A stretch of DNA of 64,000 nucleotides from contig CM035356.1 in assembly GCA_020137815.1 (NCBI GenBank), forward strand, positions 296,001 to 360,000, read 5' to 3'. The notes under the pieces are model-generated. The model ran no database searches and was not told the origin of the DNA. It saw only the letters and a list, made by a program, of their open reading frames with translations. Positions within the stretch are counted from its first letter, which is position 1. Every line of letters starts with the position of its first letter. A program made the position numbers and the translations under genes. This DNA is from Hormiphora californensis (taxonomy: Eukaryota > Ctenophora > Tentaculata > Cydippida > Pleurobrachiidae). Positions 42,247 to 54,400 of the stretch are shown here, piece after piece.

Positions 42247-43264
42247 ACATGCCTGTTCCCTTATTCATTTCTCAATTTGTTTTCATTGCTATTTTTATAT
42301 GATCTGTTTTACTTTGTCCTCCTATTCGGAGTTGCAGGGAGATGGGAATTAGGGAAATTGGACAGTGCGACAATCATCCTCCTTCTTTAGCGAAATGCTA
42401 TATGGAGACTGAGAGCAACTAGTGTCTAGTATATTTATTGTAATGTATGAAATATATTGGGAAGGGAGAGAAAAGGCCAAGGATCATGTTCGAACAAATC
42501 CGACCTGTTAAATAAAAATACGCTCAGCTGGGGATCAAAAAGTAAAATAAGTACAATAATTAAACAAATAAACACTCGTCCCTACTAATAAGTACATTCA
42601 GTACAATAATTAAGCTGTCATAAATACTGGAATAATGGCAGGTGAGTAGAACTTCGCTCCTAATAAAAGGCTGCAATAAAAGGCTGCAATAAAAGGCTGC
42701 AGAAAAAGGCTGCAATAAAAGGCTGCAATAAAAGGCTGCAATAAAAGGCTGCAATGGATCACGTATCCAACTGGACTAAAGCGGGGGATAGACCGAATCG
42801 TCCTCCCCTAATAGTGTTTCGTATCACGTATCGGCTGTAGAGAGATCGAATCACCCTCCCCTAATTATAGTGATTCGTGTCACGTATCCAACTAGACCAT
42901 AGGCGATAGAGAGACCGAGATAGAGAGCGAGTACGAGTGAGAACTGAGAGAGTGAAAAATCAGAATCACGGTATGGTATCCTCTAATGAAAAGCGGTTAC
43001 CAATTGACTATGAGACCTCATCGGTCCCGATACGTGATTCTCTACCGCTATGTATTCTCCATTAGTCTTTCCGTATCGATCCACGATTCAGTAGAGGTAG
43101 CCAGTAACTACTGAGAGTGTTGGTCTAATGAGGTAGGGTAGATTTATTGATTGAGCGTGTAGCACAATGACAGGTGGACCACCCAACCACTTGGTTCACC
43201 TATCGTAGTATTATGTGTGATTCCGCTCTACTGAATTGTGTACATAAACTTTATGATAAAGACT

Positions 43265-44102
43265 GGGGGGGACGACATGTTAATTGTTAATAAATCACCT
43301 TTTTTTTCCGATTTTGTTAATTAACGTTAATTAACAAAATTAACAAAATTAACAAATGCTAAAAGACTGTTCTTATTGGTTGATAAAACGACTTTAACTG
43401 GTTAAATTTTATAGTTTAATGACTTATCTAACACATACATACCCAAACAAGGCCTCCTCCGATTATAACCAAAGTCCGAAATACACGTTTTTTGGCTCAA
43501 AAGCAATAACACTCAAAAGTTACCAAAATTTCAATCTAGCGTATAAAATCTCACTTTAATGTAATTATTTCATTGATAATCGATTCTTTGGATGAAAGAA
43601 GATGATGTTTAACGTTTCTGTTGGAAAAAGAAGAAAATCTTTTTAAAATCATTTGTTTTGGTCAAAGATTGAAAATTTTCTTCGCTACAAATCCTTGTGT
43701 TTTTTTAGAAAAAATTATTTTTGGGATTTTTTTTTCGATTTAAGGTAAATTCATGAGTCTCGTTAAGTTTTTAGGGTTGGAAAATACGGATCATGGTCAT
43801 TTGACATCAATTGCGGTTTAGTTTGACTAGTTTTATTAAAATTTACATTATGGAACAAATCGCTCTTGAAAGGCCGTAGTAGACGTCCTTAGGCTATGTA
43901 CATCGTGCAGAAGGGACACCTTTGCTCGCAGAACAACATGCAGCAAGTGTTCAATACCAAAAACACGTGATAAAGGGGATTTATATGGCATAAATGGCGT
44001 TTGTTAACATTTGTTAAACTTTTGTTAATTTTGTTAATAAATCACCTGTTTTCCCGATGTTAATATTAACAAAGTTAACAAAATTAACATGTCGCACCCC
44101 CC
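43265..44102. mobile_element. 838-bp G-run element nested in the foldback transposon (8-bp TSD)
   Basis: It begins GGGGGGGACGACATGTTAAT and ends ATTAACATGTCGCACCCCCC, flanked by the 8-bp duplication TAAAGACT (43257-43264 and 44103-44110). Subterminal words GTTAATTTT / AAAATTAAC are iterated inside both ends. The interior is AT-rich and non-coding. It shares architecture and length with the 50322 element but not sequence. Confidence 0.9.
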
Positions 44103-44290
44103 TAAAGACTATTGGCGAATAACGGTAGAAAATCAGTAATCACGTATTGGCACCGATTAGGTCAAATTATAGGTATTAGGTAACCGCCTTTCATTTAATT
44201 GATTAGAGGATATCATGAAACGTGATACAATACTTGATTAGTCGTCCATGATTCGGATCTCTCACTCTCACCTCTCTAACTCTCTATCTC

Positions 44291-44653
44291 GGTAAGCGGT
44301 AAATACTCACTCGGTTCTTCACATTTTTCGGACGTTTTTGACCATAACTCAGCCATTTCTTGACCAATTTGCAAAATCTTGGGCTCATTGGAAAGAAGAC
44401 ATTAAGAGCTTTCCAATGAGCTCTAAAAAATGAAAATCGGCGCAAAATGCGCGGCGCTATGGCGAAAACGCGCATTTTACGCCATAGCGCCGCGCATTTT
44501 GCGCCGATTTTCATTTTCTAGGGCTCATTTTAAAGGTCTTAATGTCTTCTTTCCAATGAGCCCAAGATTTTGCAAATTGGTCAAGAAATGGCTGAGTTAT
44601 GGTCAAAAACGTCCGAAAAATGTGAAGAACCGAGTGAGTATTTACCGCTTACC
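44291..44653. mobile_element. Palindromic Mutator-like MITE nested in the foldback transposon (9-bp TSD)
   Basis: 363 bp, beginning GGTAAGCGGTAAATACTCAC and ending with the inverse, flanked by the 9-bp duplication CTCTATCTC (44282-44290 and 44654-44662). It is a relative of the element at 37591. Because it is a near-perfect palindrome, similar protein-like frames appear on both strands; they are not genes. Confidence 0.93.
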
Positions 44654-45102
44654 CTCTATCTCCGTCTATCTACCGCCTATGGTTTAGTTGGATACATGGC
44701 ACGAATCACTATAATTAGGGGCGGGTGATTCGGTCTCTCTACCGCTTATGGTAGAGACCGATACGTGAAACGAAACACTATTAGGGGAGGACGATTCGGT
44801 CTATCCCCCGCTTTAGTCCAGTTGGATACGTGATCCATTGCAGCCTTTTATTGCAGCCTTTTATTGCAGCCTTTTATTGCAGCCTTTTATTACAGCCTTT
44901 TATTGCAGCCTTTTTCTGCAGCCTTTTATTGCAGCCTTTTATTGCAGCCTTTTATTAGGAGCGAAGTTCTACTCACCTGCCGGAATAATAATACTAATTA
45001 TGTGGCAACTTCTCCAGTTCCATATCATTGTCTAGTGGTACCATTACATCCACCGAATGATGGCCAGTTTCCACACAAATCTACAGTTCATACTAATTCC
45101 AA

Positions 45103-47781
45103 TCATGGTTTCCCAGCCCCTGGATTTCTCATTACCCCGCCACTTTCTTTACGTCCGGAGAGGAAGAACAGGGTAGGGATTATAGCTAACAGGGCTGGCA
45201 CAGAGAGAATTATCATCAGCACTATATCAGAAAGGTGTTTCCGAAGGATCGATGTAAACAGAATGTAGTAGAAACATCCAAACACCTGGGAGTTGAATAA
45301 TAATCTTGAATATAGTCTTTGAATCGGGTCACAAATCAAAACATAAAATTCAAATTAAGCCATGGGAAATGTCTGATAGTTAGTGGTTAGTAAACACACC
45401 AATTATTACCTCTCCAGTTAGGACAAGACCAAATTTCAGCCCAATATCTTGTGTACCCATGAAGTGTTTGATGGCTGGGGGGAGGAGTGACATGGTGCCA
45501 GGCATTACAGCTAGTACTGCCACTACCGCCACATAGAGGAACCTGTCAGCCCGGGCTGGTGCCATACACACCTATTATAGGGGGTCAGGCGATTAGGGGA
45601 TGTGCAGCGTCACTCAATTATACAAATTATATCACAGTGTAGTGTTTAGTGCATGTTAACTGATAACTCGTGATATTATACCTGGAGTATGACAGTGACA
45701 ACGTTAGCTGTCACTAGAAGTGTTCTGTACAGTATTCTCTCTCCCAGTAGACCCCACAAAATACGACCTGAAGAACACAGGTTTGTGTTGATAATCAACA
45801 AGGTTTACAAGGGAATCGCGGTGAAACAGGGTCGAGCAAGGGGTGAGATAAGGTGAAACAGGGTGGAGCAAGGCAAGGATCTTGTCTTTCCCATCCATTC
45901 GAAGCACATGTATGTCAGAGCATTGGCCTGACAGTGTATGTATCTAATGTCCATTGAACATTACCTGCAGCACCCACTATGGGAATAACAATTCCAGCGA
46001 GATTCAGGAATTTATCAGCTCCCTCCAGACTCCCCTCTCCACCCTCTCCACTAAGACCAAACTCCTTGAAAAGCTCGAACGCACACAGACTACTCACACC
46101 AATACCCACCTAGAGAATTGTTGTCAAATCTCCGTACTTGTCAAACAATCTCATCGAGAAATGGAAATTTCACATTGTATATCAACTCGATCTATGATCA
46201 GCTAAAATGGCTACTCACAGTTGTGGAGAATAGTGCCACGCCAACACCAGACACAATACCAACATTGTTTTCAGGACGGAGCGAGTTTTGTAAAGAAACT
46301 TTCCTTTTTTGAGGATGATCAGGTTCAGAACGGGTCTTCTTAACAACTGGAAAAATAAAGAAATGGTTAATTGAAAAAAAGCTTGTGCGTGAGTGACGTG
46401 TGTGTATTGAATCCCGATTCTCCAAGACTCCTTTACCAACTCACCCTGTTTTCGTGTCGTGTTCCCCTCCTCCTCCCCATCCTCCAGTCCGTATGTATCC
46501 TCTACCACCCGGGATATAATACTTTGGGATCTGCCTCTTTTATCAGATGGAAACCTGGCCGATCTCATGGAGGGGGGTCGACCCTTTCGTGTTATACCTG
46601 GGAGGGAGGGTTGTAACATAAATAAATATTTAAACTTATCTGCAGGGTAAAACATCTCTCTGGACACTAGGTAACCGTATTTTGTAACTACCCTCCATCG
46701 CAACTAACCTATAACAGCGTACCCAGGTAGAAAACAAAGAAAGAGAACACCTGCCAGTATGGCCCACAAGACAGGTACCCTGTCAAGAATCTCTGTTTGG
46801 GTAAATATCGTTCTGAGAAAGTTAGGATTAATATTAATACAACGCCCTGATCTTGATATTTTGTAATTCTAGGAAAACACATGTTATTACCCATTCTTCC
46901 CGTCAGAGTCCTTTATTTCTATACTGGGTAGGTTGTCTGGGTTGAAGAAGAAGAACCCAAGAAGGTTACCCCATATACCAGCCACTCCGAACCAGAACCC
47001 ATAGAACCCATTAGCTGCAGATGCCCGTGTCTTGCCCTCCTCAGTTACACGTTGTGAAAAGAAGATGTGAAGCTGCCCAAGGTGGTAACCAATGAATACT
47101 GAAAAATATACAATTATCAGATCGGGTCAGCGCCGCCAGATTGGGAGCTGGTGGGAAGGACAGACATCCCAACACATGTTACTAGATATCCAGATAGGTT
47201 ACCCATAGCGATAGTTATAGCGGTGTAGGATCCAGTAAAGAAGTAGAGGAATATCATCCAGCCTGTTAGAGCTAGACCATTACCAACATGGAGAATTACA
47301 GGATGAACATACCGCTGTGGTGATTACAATTAGAAATACATTATTGGAGAGGGAACCTTGAACTGGGCCTCACAAACAGGGGGTTGATGAAGGGGGGGGG
47401 GGGGTTGATGAAGGGGTGGGGGGGGGGGGGGGTTAGCTGTTGAGTTACTCAATATGAAGAAGGGGGGTGTACTAACCACAAGGACACCAAAAGTCCAGGC
47501 AGTGCCAGTCCCCATACCCAGGACTATGGGGGCGTGAAGATGCATGTCAGCCTTGGTGATGGAGGGATCCCTAGCGTACAGGTAGGAGAAAATGTAGACC
47601 TGGAATTGGAATATATAATATTAGGGACTGGATTATTAATTAGGGTTATACTGGATTATATCTAATTAACACCTGTAGAATTCCATAGGAGAAGGGGATA
47701 AGGTTAACAGCATGACCTACCTAGAGCACTCAAACCTATCACCAGAAAACTCCAGTGCCGGTTTGAAATACGCGGAATCAT
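45103..47781 (-). CDS. Major facilitator superfamily transporter, 11 exons, ~491 aa
   Basis: Minus-strand exons: 47781-47673, 47599-47477, 47314-47203, 47098-46891, 46779-46709, 46597-46445, 46346-46219, 46109-45965, 45767-45682, 45571-45410, 45285-45103. All junctions are GT-AG and phases agree from exon 2 onward. I see about 12 TM helices. The first half (ILQVYIFSYLYARDPSI; GYHLGQLHIFFSQR; GFYGFWFGVAGIWGNLLGF) is followed by a long basic/acidic cytosolic loop (RKGRPPSMRSARFPSDKRGR) and a second half with GRILWGLLGERI, an MFS motif-A-like loop. The pattern suits the oxalate:formate/monocarboxylate-like MFS group better than sugar carriers, with some UNC93-like flavour. The substrate is unknown. 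In exon 1 the TM1 frame is broken by a tandem AGGT duplication near 47718-47725. Confidence 0.8.
47395..47434. repeat. G-run between MFS exons 2 and 3
   Basis: Poly-G tracts with an intervening GTTGATGAAGGGG word, a typical slippage-prone site. Confidence 0.8.
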
Positions 47782-48064
47782 GTGTGACGCACAGAGAAAC
47801 ACACAAAATAATGTGAGAGGCAGAGTTTTTGAAAAATGTTATTCAGATTCGTGTCAATGATGTTCTCAGCTTTCTTTGAACGCGTTGCAAGGTGCTAATT
47901 TAGCTATTGTTCTCAAGACTAGAAAGGATGCTGAACTGGTCAAGTGTGAAATAGAAAACACCAGATGGTCGGCTAGCCGCCCCAGCTTTAGACGCAGTCG
48001 AGGGGGGGGCATGTCCCCGGTAGTCACAGTTTAAAAGAAGGGATAGCATGGGTATGTGATTCTT

Positions 48065-48279
48065 GGTAAGCGGACTCTAGTGCTAAAATCTCGAAAAGCG
48101 AACTCGAGATTTCGGCCGTTAGGCCGGAAACGACAGTTTGCTGTGCCTCTATACTCGTTTAGAAGTGTTAGGGCTGTTATTTGGGTTCGAGGTTAGGGGT
48201 TAGTGTAAAGGTTAGGGTTAGATATAGAGTCCTCCTTGGGTTTAGATATAGAGTCCGTTAGCACTAGAGTCCGCCCACC
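48065..48279. mobile_element. 215-bp Mutator-like MITE (9-bp TSD)
   Basis: It begins GGTAAGCGGACTCTAGTGCT and ends AGCACTAGAGTCCGCCCACC, flanked by the 9-bp duplication GTGATTCTT (48056-48064 and 48280-48288). The first nine bases match the ends of the 37591 and 44291 elements (GGTRRGCGG), although the interiors differ. Confidence 0.92.
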
Positions 48280-48289
48280 GTGATTCTTA

Positions 48290-50310
48290 TGGGCGAGTTG
48301 AAACTAGAAAAACATGATAAAAGATTTCAGCTGGCGGGACAGTGGACAGAGCAACTGCTAAATGGGTAAAGATGATCTAACCGTTCACTGATATCACTGA
48401 TATTTCACCTTGTTGATCCGCCATTATGTGAGTCTTGTGTCGCTTCCTGCAATATAGTACATTATTTGATGAAATACACACAAAACGCGGTATGATAATG
48501 TATTCGCGCGCCGAGAACCCTACTTAAAAACACCCGCGTGTTACAACACTGTTTCTTTCTGTCCAATCGTGGTCCACAATTCGTCCCCTCAGCCGTTGAA
48601 ACTTGAATTGTTCATGATAGACTGTCTATCAGGCGACTCAACTCGGCCTCGTGTAATGTACAGGATGTGTATTTACTTTGTGAAGGTGGTACAGGCGTTG
48701 GTCGATGTAACCAATTCGTGACTTTATTATAACTAAATAAATTAATGTATTTCCAGAAACGTGTTCAGTCACTGAACTTCAGTGACCAATTCAGAAAGCC
48801 CTGGTGTAACTGAAGCGACACTGGCTAAAGATGGAGAATATGAGTCTAAGTGAAAGAGAGTAAAAGAGAGTAAGCGAGGGTGAGAGATAGTATATGGAGA
48901 GGATAGGAGATTGAGATTACGAGAGAGATTAGGCGATTGAGAGAAAGAGAGAGGGAGAGAGAGGGAAGGAGTGGTTAGTGGTAAAAACAATACTGGTAAT
49001 CGTCGAACTATATATAGTGTCTCAAATCTTTTGGTACTGGTAAAGTCCATTTTTATTCACCCCCAAACTCGTGCGTGTGAGGAATTTATCTTTTTTTAAT
49101 CAAAATCCTGACTTGTATCTCCACATAACGCTAGCAGCTTTATTTTAAGTATTTAAGTCGATGGGTTCCTCCCTGTGCAACAGATGTTCAATTAAACTAC
49201 ATGATATGAGAGCCTAACACAAAGTTCTTTTTAACTGTTGACGTGTGTTACTCCCGGAAATTTATGACATTATAACATAATTATACACAAGATAATGTTA
49301 TATGCCAATTATATATCATGCAACAGGCCGATAAAAATTATACAGTTTATTGATAACATGTTTATTGCCCAGATAAACTGGATCCAGTTCATCATTCAGG
49401 AAATATATTTCCGTTTTGACATTTATATCCAGGTGTTAGGGGAAGGGGGAAGAGAGAGATAGAGATGGGGGAAGAGAAAGACTTAATAGGTAGAGAGAGA
49501 TGTGAGATTCTTGTTGCGCCCCCCCCCCCCTTTATCAGTTGAATATTAGTATATCTCACATTGATGCCATTGGAGAGAACAGGACAGTGCGAGATTAAGA
49601 GAGAGTGTATTGTGTGTGACACACTGTTTGTACTATATACGAACAGAAGTCAGGGGAGAGCAAGTGAGAGCAAACAATTGTCAGAGGGATAAGAAGAGAG
49701 GATTGAAAGCTTGTATTGAGGCAAAGAGGGTTGGCGAGAGATCTGGAAAGTAATATAATGACTAGAGAGAGAAAGGAAGAGAGGGAGAGAGAAAGGGAGA
49801 GAGAGAGAGAGAGAAAGGAAGAGAGAGAGAGAGGAGGGGGAGAGAGAGGGGGGGGGGTAACATAGAGAGAACGGAGAGCGCAGTAATGTTGCTTTGTTTT
49901 ATGTATCGAGTAGGATAGCTGGGATCTCTCTAAGGCATTCGCCATTCTTGTCCTTTATAGTTTCCTGTTTTTCTCAATTCAAACACTTGATCCTCACCAA
50001 TAAAGTTTGTCAGTCTCTATCACCGTATACAATCGCGTATTGTTTTGTTTGATTGTTAAAATTAAATAATCCATTAATAAAGCCCCGATACTAAAATGCT
50101 AAATGCTCACTCGACAAGTCTCACTGTCCAATGAACACTGTTCAGTGAACAGCAAACTTTCTGCTCACCGTTACTCGCTCAACAGTCAACATCAACATCA
50201 ACAAAGATACCAGCCTTAGACCCAGTCCATACCACCTACTATGCATGTGGGGGTGCCTGTGCGATCTTGTTCTGATTTTGATTACACATCATGCTTGCAA
50301 ACAACTCCAT
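48290..50310. other. Intergenic region upstream of the MFS gene
   Basis: No gene recognised. GA-rich tracts occur at about 48830-48975 and 49740-49860, with poly-C near 49520 and poly-G near 49850. The MFS promoter probably lies between 47782 and 48060. Confidence 0.4.
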
Positions 50311-50321
50311 CTTGAATTTTG

Positions 50322-51151
50322 GGGGGGGGGGGGGGGCGGCTGAAGTTTTTGAAGTTTTTGAAGTCGACTTCAAAAACTTAAAAGAGAAACTTAGGGTGGA
50401 AAACTTCAAAAACTTCAAAAACTTCAAAAACTCATATCTCCTAAACCGTTGAAGATAGGCCCTATGTTGCTTCATAACTCTTATATAAACTTGCATATTC
50501 CGAACAAGATGCACCCCTTTAAAAAGCCCATAGTCACTCATAAACCATTAAAACTGGGTCTAGCCCAAAAAAAGTCATGCACACACACAAAATTATGAAA
50601 ATATCCCATAATCCCTCGAATTAGATGAGGTGGAGACTTCATTTTGGCACGTACCCCCACTAACTCGAGGCCGCTGATGATTTTGGTGTCCATATTTTTT
50701 TCACTACTCCCTTCATAAAAAAATTTGCATTTTGTGAAACTGGCAAAAAGGGTGTGGCCCCAAAAAATTTTTTGAAAATTTACTTGATAATTTTTAAACA
50801 CTTTCTTTGCATTTTCTAGGTAATTTTTTGAGTTATAGAATGAAAATGAAATCTGTTTTTACAAAAAACTTGAATTTTTTACACCAAATTGTGCCATGGA
50901 TTTCATGGCTAGGAATCATTGTAAATATCCTAATTTGTGGTAGAAAAAGGGCAGACAAGGACGGATAACTTTGCCACAATATGTATTAAGCATGAAACTA
51001 ACCTAAACAAGTGTAATAATTGTCACTGATAGCATATAAAAGTAGTTTAGAGTTTTTGAAGTTTTTGAAGTCAACTTCAAAAACTTCAAAAACTCAAAAA
51101 ATAGGGTGGAAAACTTCAAACTTCAAAAACTTCAGCCGGCCCCCCCCCCCC
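50322..51151. mobile_element. 830-bp G-run element with 8-bp TSD and GAAGTTTTT word arrays
   Basis: It starts with a run of about 15 G followed by CGGCTGAAGTTTTTGAAG and ends CTTCAAAAACTTCAGCCGG plus a C-run, flanked by the 8-bp duplication GAATTTTG (50314-50321 and 51152-51159). The 9-bp word GAAGTTTTT is iterated, and inverted, inside both ends (50341-50435 and 51050-51132). The interior is AT-rich with no transposase. Confidence 0.9.
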
Positions 51152-51452
51152 GAATTTTGTGTTGTTGTTCTATTTGGTTAGACGCATAAGTCCTAACAAG
51201 CTGGACCCACGAGCAGAGTGAGTTGTGCGACCGTCTGCCAACACTGAAGCAATCGTGTGGGAAAGTGGGAAGTGTTTTAATACTACAAAGACAGACCTGA
51301 ACACATTAGAGCTATGCTCAAGACAATGACGCCGATGACAGACGGATATTAAAGTACCACTTGAGTCAGGCGTCTTCAGGGTGCAGTGCGAGGTACAGTC
51401 GACCCAAACCAAACATCTCTCTAACCCAGTATCCATCCTAATCTAGTGTTAA

Positions 51453-54400
51453 ATGGATCGACTGCTCATCTTTCTACTACTGTTCGCGGCAGGATGGACT
51501 GATTACACGGATTTTTCGTTCCAGTTGGTTTCCAAGGATGGCCGGGTCTCCGGAGCAGATCACCCTGATATTAAAGAGGGTCTCCTCATTGTATCAGCGA
51601 ACCACAGTGGAGTCCACGAGTACGGAACCCTTGATTGGGATACCATTAAGGACCAACCTTACCTTAATCGAAGTTTTGCTGTGGCGTGCGGTCAAATGGG
51701 CTTTGCAACTGCGGTGAGTATTTTCCCGCTGTCAAAGAAGTACCTTGGTAACAAAAAGACAAAGTTCAATGACATCGAGAAATTCAATTCTTATGTTGTC
51801 TGCTTTGGTTTAGAGGTGTCTTGGGATTCTTGTTCAGAGAGAGAAATTAACAAAGTTCCAACCAAGTTTGTCGGTCTCAAGTGTCTGACACAGCAAGAGC
51901 TTACCAGCAGGATCCCCACCAAGATTGGCTTTTTTGAGATTTCTTCCGGTAATGTCACATCGATACGGGCCCCATTTCTATCTTTTATCGATAGCAATGA
52001 TAGCGATCACAAACCCATATCTCACCTCCTCAATCCACTGCAGTCGGTTGGTTATTGTGCTTCGAACACACGTCAGCTGTTTGTAACCACAATCAGCAGT
52101 CTACTTATTACAACCCAGTTGACTCCGATTACCAGTATGCCTGTCCTGAGCACTGACTTCACCACCAGCGAAAACAACAGCATCCCACCCTTCTTTGGTG
52201 ACCCCTTAGCATCTCCTTTGTTCTTTTGTCATCAAAACATTGATTCACAGAATTCACAACAGTCCCCATTATCATGTTTCGATAATATGCTCATCTTTGT
52301 TGATAAAGTTACTCCAGAAATGGTCGACGGCACGGAAACATTGCCCTACGCGAGAGATCGGTGTAATTGGCTTACTTCGTGTGATCATGATTTTGAAACC
52401 CATTTCTCCTCGGCTACAGAATCGTTCTATGTGAATTACACATGCACTTCCAACTATAACTTTAGTTTCTCTCTTGACAATCACAGAATGGAAGAAAATC
52501 AAAACTGGGTGAACGAGAGACACCTGGGCGGGGGCATTCCATGTAACATAACGTCGGAGGGAGTGACCGTAAGATCTGGTTACTTAATGAGTGATCTAAG
52601 GATGAGCCGGAAGAAGAAATGAAACTTTACTTCTGCAACATAGGGCTATGACATGCTGTGGGCTATGAAACCAACAGTGATTTCAACACCAGTGCGGACT
52701 ACTCTTAAAGTTGAGACTGGAACTGTCGGGTTGTTAACAGAGATCAATCGAGTATCGAATACCAAAGAACTAGGTGTTGTTGTACTGAGTTGTGGGCCGG
52801 ACGATGATTTTTGGGCAAAGAACCTCTCTCTGGCTATAAAGCGAGACATGGTAATGTTAAAAACAGGGGATGGGCAAATGTACCAAGTCATGGTTGATCT
52901 ATCGAATTACACAATCTTCCCGGATTCCGATCTGTCAGGCTCTTTTCTACCGATCAGAACGTTGGGTGGGAATCTGTGCCAGAAATTGGGCTACAGGAGA
53001 AGCACCTCGATGTCATACTCCAATACTTCTACAGTATATCCTTGTATTGAAATTGGCCCTAAACAGTACGACCACATTTCCTACGCTTTCCGTGAAATGT
53101 TCGAATATAGAGCGGGTTTAGGAGTAACAAGCGAGAACTGGAAAGTATACGATTTGGATAGCCTACTACGTTCCGGTACTAGTTGCATCAAATATGGCAT
53201 CCCTCCCACCAGCTTCCATCAGTTCATCTCCCTAAGATGTTCCCAGGCGGCGTTCCCGGATAATGAAATTGTGTTATCCGCATTAAAAGATGATTTGGAA
53301 ACCGCTGAGAAATTTACATTTTCACTGGTCGCTCGACACATGAGCAGCTCAGAAGGTGGAAAACTATTTTCGGGTCTCGTTTGTGCGAGTAGTGAGATAA
53401 CGCCGCAGTCTTGAAGGTGTATGCGAGATGTGGTTTTCTAGAACTCTGGTCGTTCACAACCATGGGTTATAAAGTGGACAGCTACAGCGATGAGAACATA
53501 AGCCAATTCAAAAGCAGTTTGCTCAGGAATTTTGGTTCGGGTCTGATGAAAATAACAAACCTTACGCTGGCGAGTTTTCTGGAAACAAGTGCGGCTTTAA
53601 CGAAGTAATTCAGCTAACATGCCTGGGAAACTTCATATGACCTTAATGCATTTTCTCCAACAAAACGTTGAACTCACGATATAGTCCGATTCCATATTCA
53701 GACACAGCCGCTCTGATTTGTAGCGAGGGGAGCACGATTGGAAAACAGCAGAGAGATGAATACTGCGTAAATACCAACTCAGTTAAATTCGAGTCAACTG
53801 GATTTTCAGATCACGTCACATTAAACCATAACCCGGGGTTGCTAACAAGTCTAGACGTTGGGCTGAGGGTAACCTGTACAGACGAACTATCTTGCACTTG
53901 GAAAAAGGAAAGATGCTCTTCGTTTCTTCTCATTAAATGCGGAGAGATATCATCTGACAATCTGGAGTCCTCCACTAAGGCTGTGTTTGTTGGATCGAAC
54001 ACAATTAAGGCAGATCTAACGACAAACACTGGGACAATTGGGATTTCAATTAGAGAGTTTGGCCTGTTCACCAAAGAAATACCTCTTAGCAACGCATACA
54101 TGTTGCTATGGACAAACGAGACATCTTATGACACATCTTTACTGGTGAGTACAGCTGAAGAAGCCTGTGGACAGGGCGGCTTCCAAGAGGGCACCCTAAA
54201 TGTTAGCCTAACATCCGGTTGTAACAAGTGCTGGCCAGAAAGTCTCAATAACACTCAGTATATTTACTATGGTACAGATGAAGAGATATCCCAGGAAACA
54301 TTCAGCAGCGAAGCTTTTTCTCACTTTCAGCAGCTCCAACTGTTTGTGGTGGTCAGAGATTAGTTCTCTTAAACGATGGCGACCTTTCCACAGAGGGTTA

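Larger units (their letters stand above)
42637..44981. mobile_element. Foldback DNA transposon with 8-bp TSD and subterminal 13-bp word arrays
   Basis: It begins GGCAGGTGAGTAGAACTTCG, ends with the inverse, and is flanked by the 8-bp duplication GGAATAAT (42629-42636 and 44982-44989). Just inside each end lie tandem copies of a 13-bp word, CAATAAAAGGCTG: about seven on the left (42660-42756) and about nine, inverted, on the right (44840-44957). The arms pair for several hundred bases. Two later elements sit inside it (43265-44102 and 44291-44653); without them it would be about 1.13 kb. It encodes no transposase. The 8-bp duplication suits hAT-type mobilisation. Confidence 0.92.

Noticed and set aside
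44284-44687. Two similar protein frames (MKIGAKCAALWRK) on opposite strands
   Set aside because: They are the two faces of the palindromic MITE at 44291-44653, not genes.
42560-45035. QPFIAAFYCSLLL repeat proteins on both strands
   Set aside because: Translations of the 13-bp subterminal word arrays of the foldback transposon.
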